DNA of 64,000 bases from Phoebastria nigripes. Its lineage: Eukaryota > Chordata > Aves > Procellariiformes > Diomedeidae. Of the stretch, positions 1 to 12,191 are shown one piece after another. The stretch lies in contig JAYKAV010001842.1 of NCBI GenBank assembly GCA_035582835.1, positions 1,160,110 through 1,224,109 on the forward strand, in the 5' to 3' direction. Each line of letters opens with the position of its first letter. The stretch's first letter is position 1. Under the pieces are notes generated by a model. That model made no database searches. It was not told the DNA's origin and saw only the letters and a list, made by a program, of their open reading frames with translations. Both the position numbers and the translations under genes were made by a program.

Positions 1-3000
1 CTGGCTACAAAACATTTTCTTCTGCTGACGCTTTCCATCACTATGTTCCAGAGTGAACATGCCCAGCTGAAATAAAAGAGGCAGCTCACTCCATGAGAAC
101 TGAACTGTGTTAAGCTCAGAGCCCAGCTAGGCTCTCTGAAGACTACATAATGTCCACAGCCTCCATTTCCACTCAGATCACAGCTCAGAAATTTTGTTTT
201 TGTGGTAAAGGTTAGAACATATTTTGCCCAAATTAAATACTTGGAGTCTCAGATGCCAGTTCCCCTGGGGGGGAGGCCAGTCCCACCACCAGAGCAGAGC
301 TGTGCTGAACACGTCCTTTAGCCCTGATGAAGGCAGGACACAACTGTCACTTGAGGCCACGATCAAGACAGAAGTCAGTTTCAAAGCCTCCAGCCCTATA
401 GAGGAGTTTTTTCAGGTGGTAGATAGCTAGATATGCATGATATTCTGTGGGTTTTATCCGCCAAGTATTTCTCAGGATACATGACTTCATTCTTTAGGTA
501 TTTTAAAATGTAACAAGGCATCTTTCAGGAGCTTGCGATGATCTCTTTTCCTCTTGGATTGTGATCCTATGAGGCAACTGTGCCCTGACAGACACACAGC
601 ATAAGCTGAAACCTTTCACAGCTACTTCTTATGTAGGAATTCAAGATGAGGACCAAAGTCAAAAACATTTCCCACCATCACTAAACCAGAAGGATATGTG
701 CAGCAGAGCTCTGCTCTTACCAGATGGAGACTGAATATGTGCAGAATAATGTTTTAGCCTGTCAGTCACAGATGGGAACAGGTATTTCTGCCACTAGACC
801 TATTTTGGTTAGAACTGTGCAGATCTTGAGTTTTCCAGTTTGACAGTCAAATCCTGCAAATGCAGGGAGGTGAGAGTGTTTCAGGATAGCCTTAAATAAT
901 TTCTGGTTGACCAGGCTGTTTGCTTTTTTTAAATAAAGAATCAAAAGATTTTAATCTAAGGTAGTAGAAACATTTCAGCTGACCTGAAATGAAAGATCTT
1001 GCTTTGTTTTCAAATTATTTGATTAGAATTTTTTCCATTAAGAAATAGCTTCATTTCAACATGAAGTTGTGATTTGAGAAGACACTGAAAAGCTCTTGGA
1101 TTTTTTNATTCCCCTCCCACATGTGGCCAATGGCTCTGGGATCTTTGCAGAGGCCTCTGGTCTTGCTTTAGTTTGGTTCTGACCATGTGCCCTTTGCCAG
1201 TCACAGAAATCAAGGGAGCCAAGAGTTGGTACTGTGTTTTTTAGAGACNTGATGTCTCTAACATCAAACTGTTGGTTGCCCCATGACTACTACTGTGCAA
1301 AAAGGAGAGGATTTGTGTGCCTGGCTCTCTGGGACCTGCACAGACACATGCAGTCTTCTGTGGCATGAGCTAATTTCTGGCAGTCAGGCCAGCAAGGTGG
1401 CAGGCATGTGAAATACATCTCATGAGCTACATGTAGGACTGCCACTAGCAGCTAACAAAAACAGATTCTGAGCAAAATCAACAAATAAAATAGATACTAA
1501 TGGCTCTCACTCACAAAAAAAGTCAGAAACGCAAANAAACCTACTTGAAAACCAAGCAGCAGAATGTTACAAGAAGAAAATTCTCACCCTCAGCTTGAAC
1601 AGACAGAGCAAGTGCACAAAGTGTCACAGGAAAAATATTTTTCCAGCTACTGATGAGCCCACATGAGAATCACTCACCCTTCAAGGGGCCCGGTAATATG
1701 TAAGTTAGTTCCACGCCATGTACAGTTTTGAAAGCTGAGCACTGACCATGCAAAAGCCTAACCCCTTTCATCCACCCCTTCTTCCCAACCAAATTTTACA
1801 GACCAGAGAAAATCAGCTGGAATGTTTAATGAACCTTTTGATATTCATACTTCTTCAGCTGGTAAATAATTTCATTCTGCACGCTGAGGACATTCAGGGT
1901 GCAAGCATGGAGATTTTCCTCTTGGGATAGGGTAAGTTGGCTTAGCTAAATTAAGAAATTGCCTCCCCCTGAAATTTGAAACACTTCAAAAATGCAGTTG
2001 TCCGAATTGTCCAGATTCTCTGTGTTTCAGAGTGTGAAACAGTATTAACTGTTATTTGTATTTCTGTAGTTCCTACAGCCCATAACTAGGGTTAGGTGGG
2101 GGGTTTGCACTGTACCAAAGCAAACATGGACAATCGATGGCAGGAGGACAAGACGAGGGAACTAGATGGTGGAAATTCATTTTTACACGTCTGAGTCAAT
2201 ACTGGAAATAAAATTTGGATGTCCTGGCTCCCAGGTGGCTGCTGGGTCCACTGGCTGATCCTTTTTAGATTATAATGCCAAAAAAAAAATTCATTACTTG
2301 GTCCGATTCCTTGCACCTTGCCAGATGTGCTGCATAACTCCTGTATCAAGTCCCAAACTCCTGGTTAGGTGAAAACATACCTTTTTGCAAGACATCACTC
2401 TGCTGAATATCACCTGCAGCTCTAACATATTATTCAAGTAATTGTTTAGCCTGCCCTTCTTACTTCAACACTTTCCTCCATGCCTAAAGATTCCCATTTC
2501 ATGCTTCAAAAATCCCAGAGAGAACAAGCTCTCGGGTTGCACGAGTTTGCTGGACAACCCCGGAGCTGTTAGCAGTAACAAGGCACACCCCTCTACTAAC
2601 CAGCAAGCAGAGCATTCAGACGCCATCTAGAAAATCCAACAGGTCAGCAAAGGCTTGAAATCGAAGGTGCCCTTTGAAAACTAGAGTGTTTATTTGTTTT
2701 AATGGATGTTTTCTAAACAGCAGAACAGACAAGCCAAAGTAAGAACAACTTTCTCCACAATGCAAAATAAACTATGCAGGAGGACAGTCAGAAGAGTAAG
2801 CAACAGACCTAGACTTGAAGCCTCAGCAAAACACAAGCCGAAGAGCTGGACCGTACTCCCTGGGTATTAATTTTAACCCCGGGTGTGCTGTGGTTTCAGT
2901 GGGGAGAAACCCCACCAGGATATTCAAGCATTGGGCTCCAACTGGCAGCAGTAGGAGCCGAGCCCCATTCTGGGAATGGCAGGGCTGCCCCGGGTCACGT

Positions 3001-4640
3001 AGCCACCGTTCCACTCCCCACTGTGAGGGGCCCCAGTGCTGGATATTTGCAACCGGCTTTAGCGTCACAGTGGGAGCTGGAGAGGACTTACCAGCCCTTT
3101 GTGATGGATACGCTTTTCGGTCCAATGCTGCCAGCACTATCGCTATTAGAAATGCCACCAGAATACAGGATAGATTTTCCACTCCCTTCTCATCCATTAT
3201 CTTATCTGTCTGTATTGTCCCTGTTTGGTATTGGGCTCGGGGACAGCTGACACACACAGACACGACTCAAGAAGTTCCAGCAAGCCTTGAACCTTGTCAC
3301 GCGGGCCACAACTGGGTCTTTTAAAGGCACGCCTTGCACACTGTGTCTCTGCGATCTGTGCGAGATGCTGATATTTCTGGGAAAAACTTTTAAAGTGCGG
3401 CGCATGCCCCACACCTACTTAGTATTAGGTGGAGGCACCCATCTCAAACCAGCGGAGATTGAGTACTCCCTTTGTACCTACGAACAATCTTCCCCTNGCA
3501 TTGATTATTAAAGATTTTGCCTCGCGCTGCTGACTCCATGGGAGCTTTGTCATGGTAGGTGCTGTACAGAGCTGTGAAAGCACGTGGACCTGGTCCACAA
3601 GNGAATACCAGCAAAATCTGGCATATATACATTTTGACAGCTGGGTCAAAAACGTTCGCACTCAGTTTTAGTTAAGTTCAAAACAACCATCCATAGCCAG
3701 TCTTAGAAAACCTGTAGGAACAGCACAGATTTTTCTTTACTAAAAGTGCAATCTAATATTATTTTCCTGCAGAATTTCACTTGGAACAATTTCATTCCCA
3801 GAGGACAGAAGAGTTTCTCTTCCAAAAACTGAAGTTTCCATCAAAACATGTACAAACTTAGAGGCGTGTATTTTTTATATAAAAAGTAGCAGTATTTATA
3901 AAAATAAGAATTTTTAGGCACAGAAATAATGATATTTAGATTTAAAATATTTTCTTAGTCCATAGCAATGCTACACTAAAATAATTCCTTATAACTTGTT
4001 ATCAGTTTTCACAAAACCTAACTTACTTTCTTTAAATTTTAATCCATTCTAAACACTCGGACTTCAAAGTTTTTCTTGATGCTACTCAAGATATTTTCCA
4101 AACCTGCACAATGTCACCCTCTGCTGACGCATTCAAATAGAAGTTTTTATAACAAAAGAGATAAATGGTCAATTTAATGCAGTATCCTGCCCCTGACAGC
4201 TCCCAATGCTGGATACTTCCCGATGGAGACGTAGGCTACTCTGTAATTATCTCCTGCACCATTACTTCTGTTGAGTGAAGGGTAATCTTCCCAGTGCCAA
4301 TTAATGCATGGCTGACTTGTGCAAAACCTGCATTGCTTTTTTCTTTAAAAACAGTTATGCAGTACGTAAGATCAAACTGGGGTAGTACCCAAAAGTTCAG
4401 TTGCTATCTGGGACAACTTGAGCCTGAAAACCAGGGCTGGAAAAAGTCTCCCAAGAACCGCAGAGAAATCAACATTCGAAAGATATTTACATAAATAAAG
4501 AGGGGGGGGAAAACCCACAAACACTTCATTACTTGCCAGCAAAATTCTGCTATGAAAACTGAAAGTCTGAGGAGTTAGAGGCTATCTAAATAAGGTCATG
4601 AATAACTATTCTTTATTAGAAAAGCTTTTATATTCATGAG

Positions 4641-4665
4641 ACATGAATATTAGCACTTAGTGAGG
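4641..4665. repeat. 25-bp exact duplicate, copy 1 (partner at 6135-6159)
   Basis: The segment starts ACATGAATATTAGCAC and ends TTAGTGAGG, and is identical over 25 bases to 6135-6159. Flanks do not match. It contains a POU-like ATGAATAT and a short palindrome CACTTAGTG. Confidence 0.9.
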
Positions 4666-6134
4666 CCCAAGTCTTCTTGCCGATCTTCATCCCTCCTCGG
4701 CTCACCGTGAAGAGGTGCTCACTTAATTAACAGTTTGTCTTTTGACACACACAAAAAAGCACAGATTTAGCACTGGTCTCTTAACACTTCCTAAATCCTG
4801 TTCCATAACTTTTAATTTGAGATTGAAATTATACTCAAATGCTTTCATCTGGTACTTACTGGGTTCAAATGGCCAGGTAAATTTAAATAGAGCAAAACAT
4901 ATGGCTTACTAGCAAAGGTACACACCTAAATAAAGATGGTGAAAAGCATGGTAAAGGCTAACAAACTATATACCAATAATATATGGACCTTCTTATATGC
5001 CTACATATTCTGTGCATGATACCTAAAGATCTGGGCAGACATGCAGAACAGAAACAGGACTGGAGTGAGTAACAAAAGGGATAAATATAAGTTACAGGTA
5101 TGTGAATGAAATTGTGCCTCTGAGGGTCTTTGTGATTTCTAAGTGCCATTGACAGAGGCATTTATAGCACTCATCTTGTGCCCTGCTATAGCATGGAGCC
5201 AGTGGGCTCTGTGCTGATGTCTTGTAACAGAAAAGTGGGATTTATCCTAATAAATGCTCTGGAGTTAGGAGTTAGAAAGCCTTGCTCCAAGGTAGCTGTC
5301 ACTTATCAGGTGTGCAGTGAATGTAGGCAGAAAGAGAGATACAGGGAACTATAGTGGGTTGACAAATGATGGGTGAGTTCGCTTCTTAACCTAAAAATTG
5401 TTGCTAGATGGAGAAGAGAGAAAGTGGGAATGACTGAAGGCAAGAAGTGTACTTTCATCAATATGCTAGTACCTCAAAAGAAAACAGGAGGAGGAAGAAA
5501 AAAAAAAAAAAAAGAGAGAAGTCTAGAAGTCCTTGGGGATGAGATCATCTGTCACCACAGGCCAGCAGAGCTTTCATGAAATAAATAAATGGTCTGGATT
5601 GTCTTCAAGAGTGACTATAAGTCAGTGACATTGATCCACATGTCCATCTGGATGAAAACTTGTTTGTGGGCAGACCCTTCACTCGGTGAAAAGTGCCTCC
5701 TATGGCTCCTTCTGCCCATCATTGCTCTCTCCTTTCCCTAAGTCAGAGATAATGAAGTTACAGAGCTTGCTAAGAAGGCAAGGAGGTTTTTTCCCTAACC
5801 CTTCAGCTTCCTCTGAAACAAACCCAACAACAACTCAGCTGGTCTTCCTCTATTATTTTTGTTGGAGAGACTCCCCCAGCCCCTCCCTCCCTCCAGATCT
5901 GCTGCTAATAAGAGTCGTGTAAGTTTGTTGTACACCTGCCAAATTTTGGGATGGGACCGGGAGCCAGCTCGCATGGTTGTTTTTCCCGGACGAGAGAGCT
6001 TGCGAGGGCTGGCAGGAGTGTGGCAGTACCTGAATGCTGGGGCTGGGAAACATGGCAATAACTGCCCTGCACTCCACCACTGAGGTGGAAGAGGGAGTGG
6101 GAATAAAAGGGAGGGAGAAAAAGGATGGAAGAGC

Positions 6135-6159
6135 ACATGAATATTAGCACTTAGTGAGG
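6135..6159. repeat. 25-bp exact duplicate, copy 2 (partner at 4641-4665)
   Basis: Identical over 25 bases and in the same orientation as the copy 1.47 kb to the left. The match stops abruptly on both sides. Confidence 0.9.
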
Positions 6160-6563
6160 AATGCCCTTGGAGAGTATTAAAAAGCAAACCCAGCCTCTGT
6201 GATGTGCTTTGGGGAGAGAAGCAGAGGCTGAACCTAATGCAGTATTTACTGTACGCTGCTTTTATTGCAAAGCACAGACATTTGGGCTGTGGTAGTGCCC
6301 AGGGCTGTACAGATATGTAAGCACAGCAGCACATGAAGGGAAGGAAAGCCCAGAAAGGGCTAAACTGACACACCAGCAAACTCAGACACCTCGGTGAGCG
6401 CTGCCTGGAGGCAGAAGGCAATTTCAGCACAGACTGCAAGAAGGGCTCTGACCTTGCCGAGGCTGTAGCAGGTCACTGGGTCCCCGCAGGCTACTGGAGT
6501 AACACCACACCGTGTGGGCTGATCGCAGCGAGGCTGCTCCAATGACTCACGACGCCACAGCCA

Positions 6564-6655
6564 CCCTGACTAACTGCCCACACCAGGGCTGCCCTGACTG
6601 GCTACCTGCCCACATTAGGGCTGTCTTGACCGATTAATTGCCCAAATCAGGGCTG
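6564..6655. repeat. Degenerate short tandem repeat (~30-bp unit, 3 copies)
   Basis: Three imperfect units each run CTGACT/CTTGAC..., then CTGCCCA/TTGCCCA, then an AGGGCTG core. They start near 6564, 6592 and 6624. The following 6656-6712 contains related GCCACAGCCA and GACTAACTGCC words. Confidence 0.6.
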
Positions 6656-9600
6656 ACTGACCCTGCCACAGCCACTCTGCCTGCCAGACAGACTAACTGC
6701 CAGCCCTTGCAAGCCCAACAAGCAGAGCACTACCACCAGCCTGCCTCAGCCCACACCAACACCCCGACTGCCTCTTGTGCAGCCCGGGTCCCCTCAGGTG
6801 AGGGGCTGTGCTCCCATTGGCTCCCTGCCCTGCAGGCCCGCCCCCTGCAGGTAGCCCAGCCAATCAGGGCTGGGCAGGCAGCTGGGTGTGGTGGAAGGTG
6901 CCAGAAGCAGGCGGTACCTCAGGTGCCCGGTGGTCATTACTGCAGGGACTCGATGGCTGTACCNTCAGGGGCTCAGTGCCCATGGTGGCCTGATGAAGGT
7001 CTGAGGGGGTAGAAGAAACTCCATTTTCCCTCAGCTGAAAGAAGGCAGGGCCCTGTCTTAGCTTCCCTCCAGCCTGAAGGCAGAAAGGGGTTGGGAGTGC
7101 CTGAGGCATCCATTTGCTGTGAGGGAGCAGAGGGTGGCTGTGCGTGCAGGCCCCACAGCGTACCTGACCTGGAGGGTGACAACAAAGGGGCCACAACATA
7201 TGGATTATACTCATGTTATAGCATCATACCTGTGCTGTTTCACTGAGAGGGAAGTTTGGCTTGTGTGTGTAAACCGTGGCCTCTGGGCTAGTGCTCACAT
7301 CGCAGTGGGATGGAGGGGTGCAGGCAGCCATGAGCTGATGGCAGCTTGAGGGGGGCATGCCGGGTGAAAAAACAGGGTGGGAAGAGTTTTTGGGAAAAGA
7401 CAGTTTAAGGGATTGATCTCTGAGATTTGGGAAATGGTTCACAAGGGGTGAAAGAAATGGGAGAGGAGAGGCTGGGGGGTGCAGGGGGCAGGGATGGGCA
7501 GTTATAATCAGGGTAGATTACACAAGTCCTTGTGCAGGAAGAGCAGGATTTTGATGTCTCTGTGAAGAAAGAGAGATGCTCGCACAAGGGCTCGAGGAGA
7601 AGATGGATTTTAGCAGAATAACTTTGAATAACCAAGAAGCTGGGGAGGAAGAAACTCAACAGCAAGAAAAAAAAGACTTAGTAGGTCATCTCCTGCACAC
7701 GTCAGTCAGCACAAGGCTGTTCTCGCCAGTAGGAATTTTTCTTCCAAAAGTCGATAGTTCAGTTTAAGTCCCAGCGCTTTCTCTAGTGTCCAAATGCCAC
7801 AAGAGAGGGAAATCCGGGCAGTCCGACTTCACTAACCGCTAAGTCCTAAAATCTTTTTCTTTTTTTTTTTTTTCCCCCTGTCCCTATTTCTTTTGATTCA
7901 GACAAAACTCCCTCTGAAGTTGAGTGGACCAAATACAAGGGCATTTACTCAAAGCTCAATTCAGATGTCACTGGGGGTAAATCTCCATAATGCCAGCTGG
8001 CGCTTGCTTGAGTGAGCAGTCATTACTCTCTAAGTCGGCTGCCCAGTAAAACCTGAACCGGGCCCACAGGAGGTGTAGTGGTAAAGGGGCAAGCCTGATA
8101 TTGAGGAAAATGGGGTTCAGAGCATCATAGACTTATTTAATTAAAGACGTACTGTTTAGTGTCTGTGTTTGCAAGTGTGGATTGCAGCACAGTCCCCAGG
8201 GAAAAGCACTTTGCAGATATTCTGGTAATAAGGCCAGGCAAGCAGCTTTCTCCATAAATTGTACCACCTAAGACAACTCAGTTCGTGTCACAGCATCCCG
8301 ATCCGGTCCATTGAGTTGTCTGCACAGAGCTTTAATTGTAATTTATGGAGGCTAAGTGCCTAATAGTGGACCGGTTTAAAAATCACAGGCTCTGTTGAAA
8401 TTAGCGGTCCGCTGGTTTAGAATGGTTAAAAATATGTCTCACAGGCTGCTAGAAACTGAGTGAGATGTCCTTGATCTTTTTTTTTGCTCTGCAGGCAGGA
8501 CCTCGTGGTTATTTCTTCCAGCTTAAACAGTATAGGACACATTAAAACAGAACAAAGCAAAAAAGCCCGAACCGAAAACCTTGGTGGTAGGAGGGGGGGA
8601 AAAGTTAGCAAAAACTCAATGAAGGCAACAGCCGTTTCTTCCCGCCTCAGGTCTGATTCAATCAGGTCTTTCAAAAGAAACTCCTGTCACCACAAACTGC
8701 CTTTTCATGCCAGATTCCTCCAGCTCCCCCTCTCTGCCCCATCCCAGCGACTTCCAACAGCACCGATCAATCTCCAAGCGACACCCTGCTCCCCCCTCCC
8801 AGCTGCCTCCAGCCACCGCCGTTCCCAAGCAAAAGGCAGCTTCACCCAGGAAGGTGGTGGAAAAAATGTGGACAAATTTCTGATTTGCAACACTCTGGGA
8901 ATGGGTTTATTGCCATTGTTTGAGTGCAAATGTATAAATAAAGCAAAACGAAGATTCCAGGGTGAGTCCGATGAAAAGCAGAAAACAAGAAATTTTATGG
9001 CCATAAGTGGCGTGGGCTAATGGTGATTTTTGAGGCACTGGACCATGGTAGTTACTTAGCTAAATGATTGCTGTGAAACCGGGCAAGAGGCTTATTTCTT
9101 AATTACTGTTACATATTATGTCAAGCTGACACTTCAAGGCGTGCTCGGGCACTGATAAAGTTAGCCAAAAAAAAAAAAAAACCAACCAAAACACCCTTAC
9201 CATTCTGAGAGGCTGTTTTTAAAGCGTGTTAGTTGGAGGTCACNGCTGGCACTGGGAAAAGGCAAGGCTAGCCCACAAAAAGGGGTGCAGCGGGCTCACG
9301 CTCTCCTTACCTCTAGATCCATAGGGTAGGGCAGGAGTGGATAAATCTCTGGGAACCTGGCAGCCTTTCAGCTGGCTGAGCAGGAAAGCTATAGGGGACT
9401 GGAAGGAGCCAAGAAGACCAGTGGCACTAGGACAGAGGAAGGGGACAGTCCCTGCTGTCCGGCTGTTTGGAAAGGGCGAGAGCCAGATTTTCCTCTTGGC
9501 CGCACGGAGCCAGCCCACTGTTTTTGGAGCCCAGACGCTATAACCGGGAGCATAATTCAGCCCCAAAGAGGGACACGCAATGGGATAGATCACGGAGTAA

Positions 9601-12164
9601 GGCGAAGCAGCGTATCGTCCCCGTCTCAGTGCAGCTCCTCCGATTTCTAGTGGCTACAGCGCTGACTCGGCTTATGCGCAAAGCTCTCCAGAGTCCTGCC
9701 AGGACACCAGCCCCCGCCTTCCTCTGCAGGTCCAGATATTTGAATTCAGTTTCCCTGGGGCCACCTCTTCGCTGCTGTGCCCTAAAAGCAGTTGCTGGCA
9801 ACTGCTTCTCTTTTGATCGCTTTGCCCCAGTGTAACATCATGGGTAACGTGGGGCATGAGCAATCAAGCTGCTAATTCCCTACTCCCTAGATCTATCTAT
9901 CTAGCCATCATTAATTATATTATACAAATGCTTTGATCATGTATAGCCCATATGTAAAAATCTCACTTGGAGGTAGCTCAAATTTGCAGTTTCTTATATA
10001 TCCCATAGGCTTACAGTCCCACAGGCTGTAGTTCTGTTACTTTACAAAATAGATATATATGATGTATAGAGTTCCCAAAATACTGTCCTCTCCCTCGCTC
10101 TTTGCCCAGTGCACCAGGAGGTGTACAAATGCTAAACAAAAGCATGGTCTCTGCACTAAAATCTTATAACCTGAGCACATAGTTTTGTCGGTGTATTTTC
10201 TTCCCAGTCTAAACCAGTGCACTCCAGGAGAAGAGAGAAATTACACATTTGCAATGCCTCGAAATAATTGGCTCACCACTGGCATGAGCTGGATATAAAA
10301 AACCACTAGAGAATATTGAGCTAGGAGAGATGGACAGAGCAGCATCACAGTCCTACGTGATCCCTGTTTTTAATTTGATTTAATCGGCAAAATCAACACC
10401 TCTATCTCCACGTGACCCTTCAATTTGTGGCATGCAAAATCCAGATACTAGATTTACAGCTAGGTCAGTTTTACCCTATGTAAGCTGATTAAACCCTACA
10501 CTTTAAAAAAAAAAAAAACAAACCTCGCTGTGCAGGAATGCTAATGGCAAAATATATTCACAGGTTATTTAATAACCCAAACTGCATAATTGCATCAAGT
10601 AAGCTCATCCCGAGGTGTTTAACTTATATTTTGTAAGCAGAAAATTCTTCTCCCTGAAAAAAGAATGGAAAACGAAAAGTCCTTGCTGAGATTCCTTCTC
10701 AGACAGAGAAATTTCATTCCCTTGGAATTAGTTTCTGTCCTCAAAACTCCTCTGAACAAATGTAATTATTTGTAAATCGTGGGGCTTGCTTCGCAGCTAG
10801 CTGGCCATGCTCCCGAAAATGCATTGCTTGCCCATTGATGTTGGAGAACAAGTAAGGGCACTCTTTCAAAACTTTGGGAAAAGGAAAAAGAAAAAAAAAA
10901 GGAATACAAAAAGTCAGGCTTCTTTTTTTCTTCTCCTTTCAGCTCTTTGGAATAATTTGCCTTCAAGAGCCCTGGATTTGCTCCAGTATTTTTGAGGTAG
11001 GAAACATGCAGAGGTTTAATTCTTTATTGACTCCATCAGGTTCAGGTTACATGTTGGGGTATAAAATTATAAACAAATGGACGGCATTTACATTTCTGAA
11101 GTGTTTCCAGTCCCCTCACCCTCTCGCCCCTCTGAAAGGTACATCATAAGCAGTGCCGCCTGGGTAAAGGGAGCCAGGTGGCTTCACCGATAAACAAGAC
11201 ATCCTTTCTACCCTCTTCCTAGCAGTGGGCTGCTCTCTCCCTCGGGTCCCTGGCTTGAGTCCAAACTGAAATCCTACGTGCACTGAGTAGGTCAGTCTCA
11301 GCTGAGCCCCNAGGAAATCAGACTTGTGTCCCAAACCCAGAGGTCTGAGCAATTATAATTTTGTAGTCCCGGTAATGTGGAGAATAAGCTATAAGTTGCC
11401 TGTTTTTGTGAGCAGGTCACCCCTAATCGGATCAAAGAGAAGGAGTCAAAGAAATGGGACAGGAATATGCTCAGTAATTTTTACTGCAGCTCCCTTAGCT
11501 AGTGCCACTGCATTTTCTGGGGGCAACATTGATTCAGATCAGCTTGGCAAACAGCCCCAGAGGTGTTTTCTCCCTCCATTGAAAAGAGTTGCCATCACTC
11601 GCTCTGTTGTCATATTTGTGACTGGGAAGTGAGGAAATGGAAATTGTAAAGTCGCACAACTCTAATTGAGGCTTATGGTTCCCGGAGAGAGGAGGGACAA
11701 AGTGACACCGGTGCCTCCGATGTCACTTTTTGTTCTAATGCGTTTCAAGTAGACAATCCTGCCCAACCCTCCAAGCCCCCCGCAAAGATCAGAGGCTTGA
11801 ATGGCAAGAACACGCAGGCAACTGGAGGGAATGCTGGAATCAAAGCCAGCCAAGCCCTGGACAAATCACCAACAGCCCGAGTTTTCCCTTGATATCACTG
11901 TTTGTCATTAGTAGTCAGAAGTGCGGCACTTCTCACAACAACATATAACCTTGATCATGAAATGGTAACAATGCCGCTTTGCAATTAATATCAACATGCT
12001 CCTTGCACATCACTGCGTGACTGCAGAGGCAGTGCAAGTTGTAGCAAGGGCTCATTTGAAGATCCCGACTGACATTAACTAGTGCAAGAAGCAAGAAGAG
12101 GAGTCTGACTGCAACAGGGCAGCTTTCCATGAGGCAGACTCTTAAATACCCAAAATGTCAGCAG

Positions 12165-12191
12165 CCTTAAGTCTACTAAGTAGACTTAAGG
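12165..12191. repeat. 27-bp perfect palindrome (13-bp arms, 1-base spacer)
   Basis: The left arm is CCTTAAGTCTACT (12165-12177), the spacer is A (12178) and the right arm is AGTAGACTTAAGG (12179-12191). The arms are exact reverse complements. Confidence 0.95.

Larger units (their letters stand above)
1..6540 (-). other. PAX7 intron 4, distal part: no gene seen
   Basis: AT-moderate sequence with no recognisable coding exon, RNA gene or mobile element. Several short open frames on both strands around 2.8-3.4 and 5.8-6.4 kb look like chance. The only structure of note is a 25-bp sequence present exactly twice (4641-4665 and 6135-6159). Assignment to intron 4 is inferred from the absence of the homeobox exon; part of it could be downstream sequence if exon 5 was missed. 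Confidence 0.6.

Noticed and set aside
5795..6439. 214-codon minus-strand open frame in intron 4
   Set aside because: Low-complexity Ser/Pro/Leu/Phe-rich translation, several overlapping frames, no domain.
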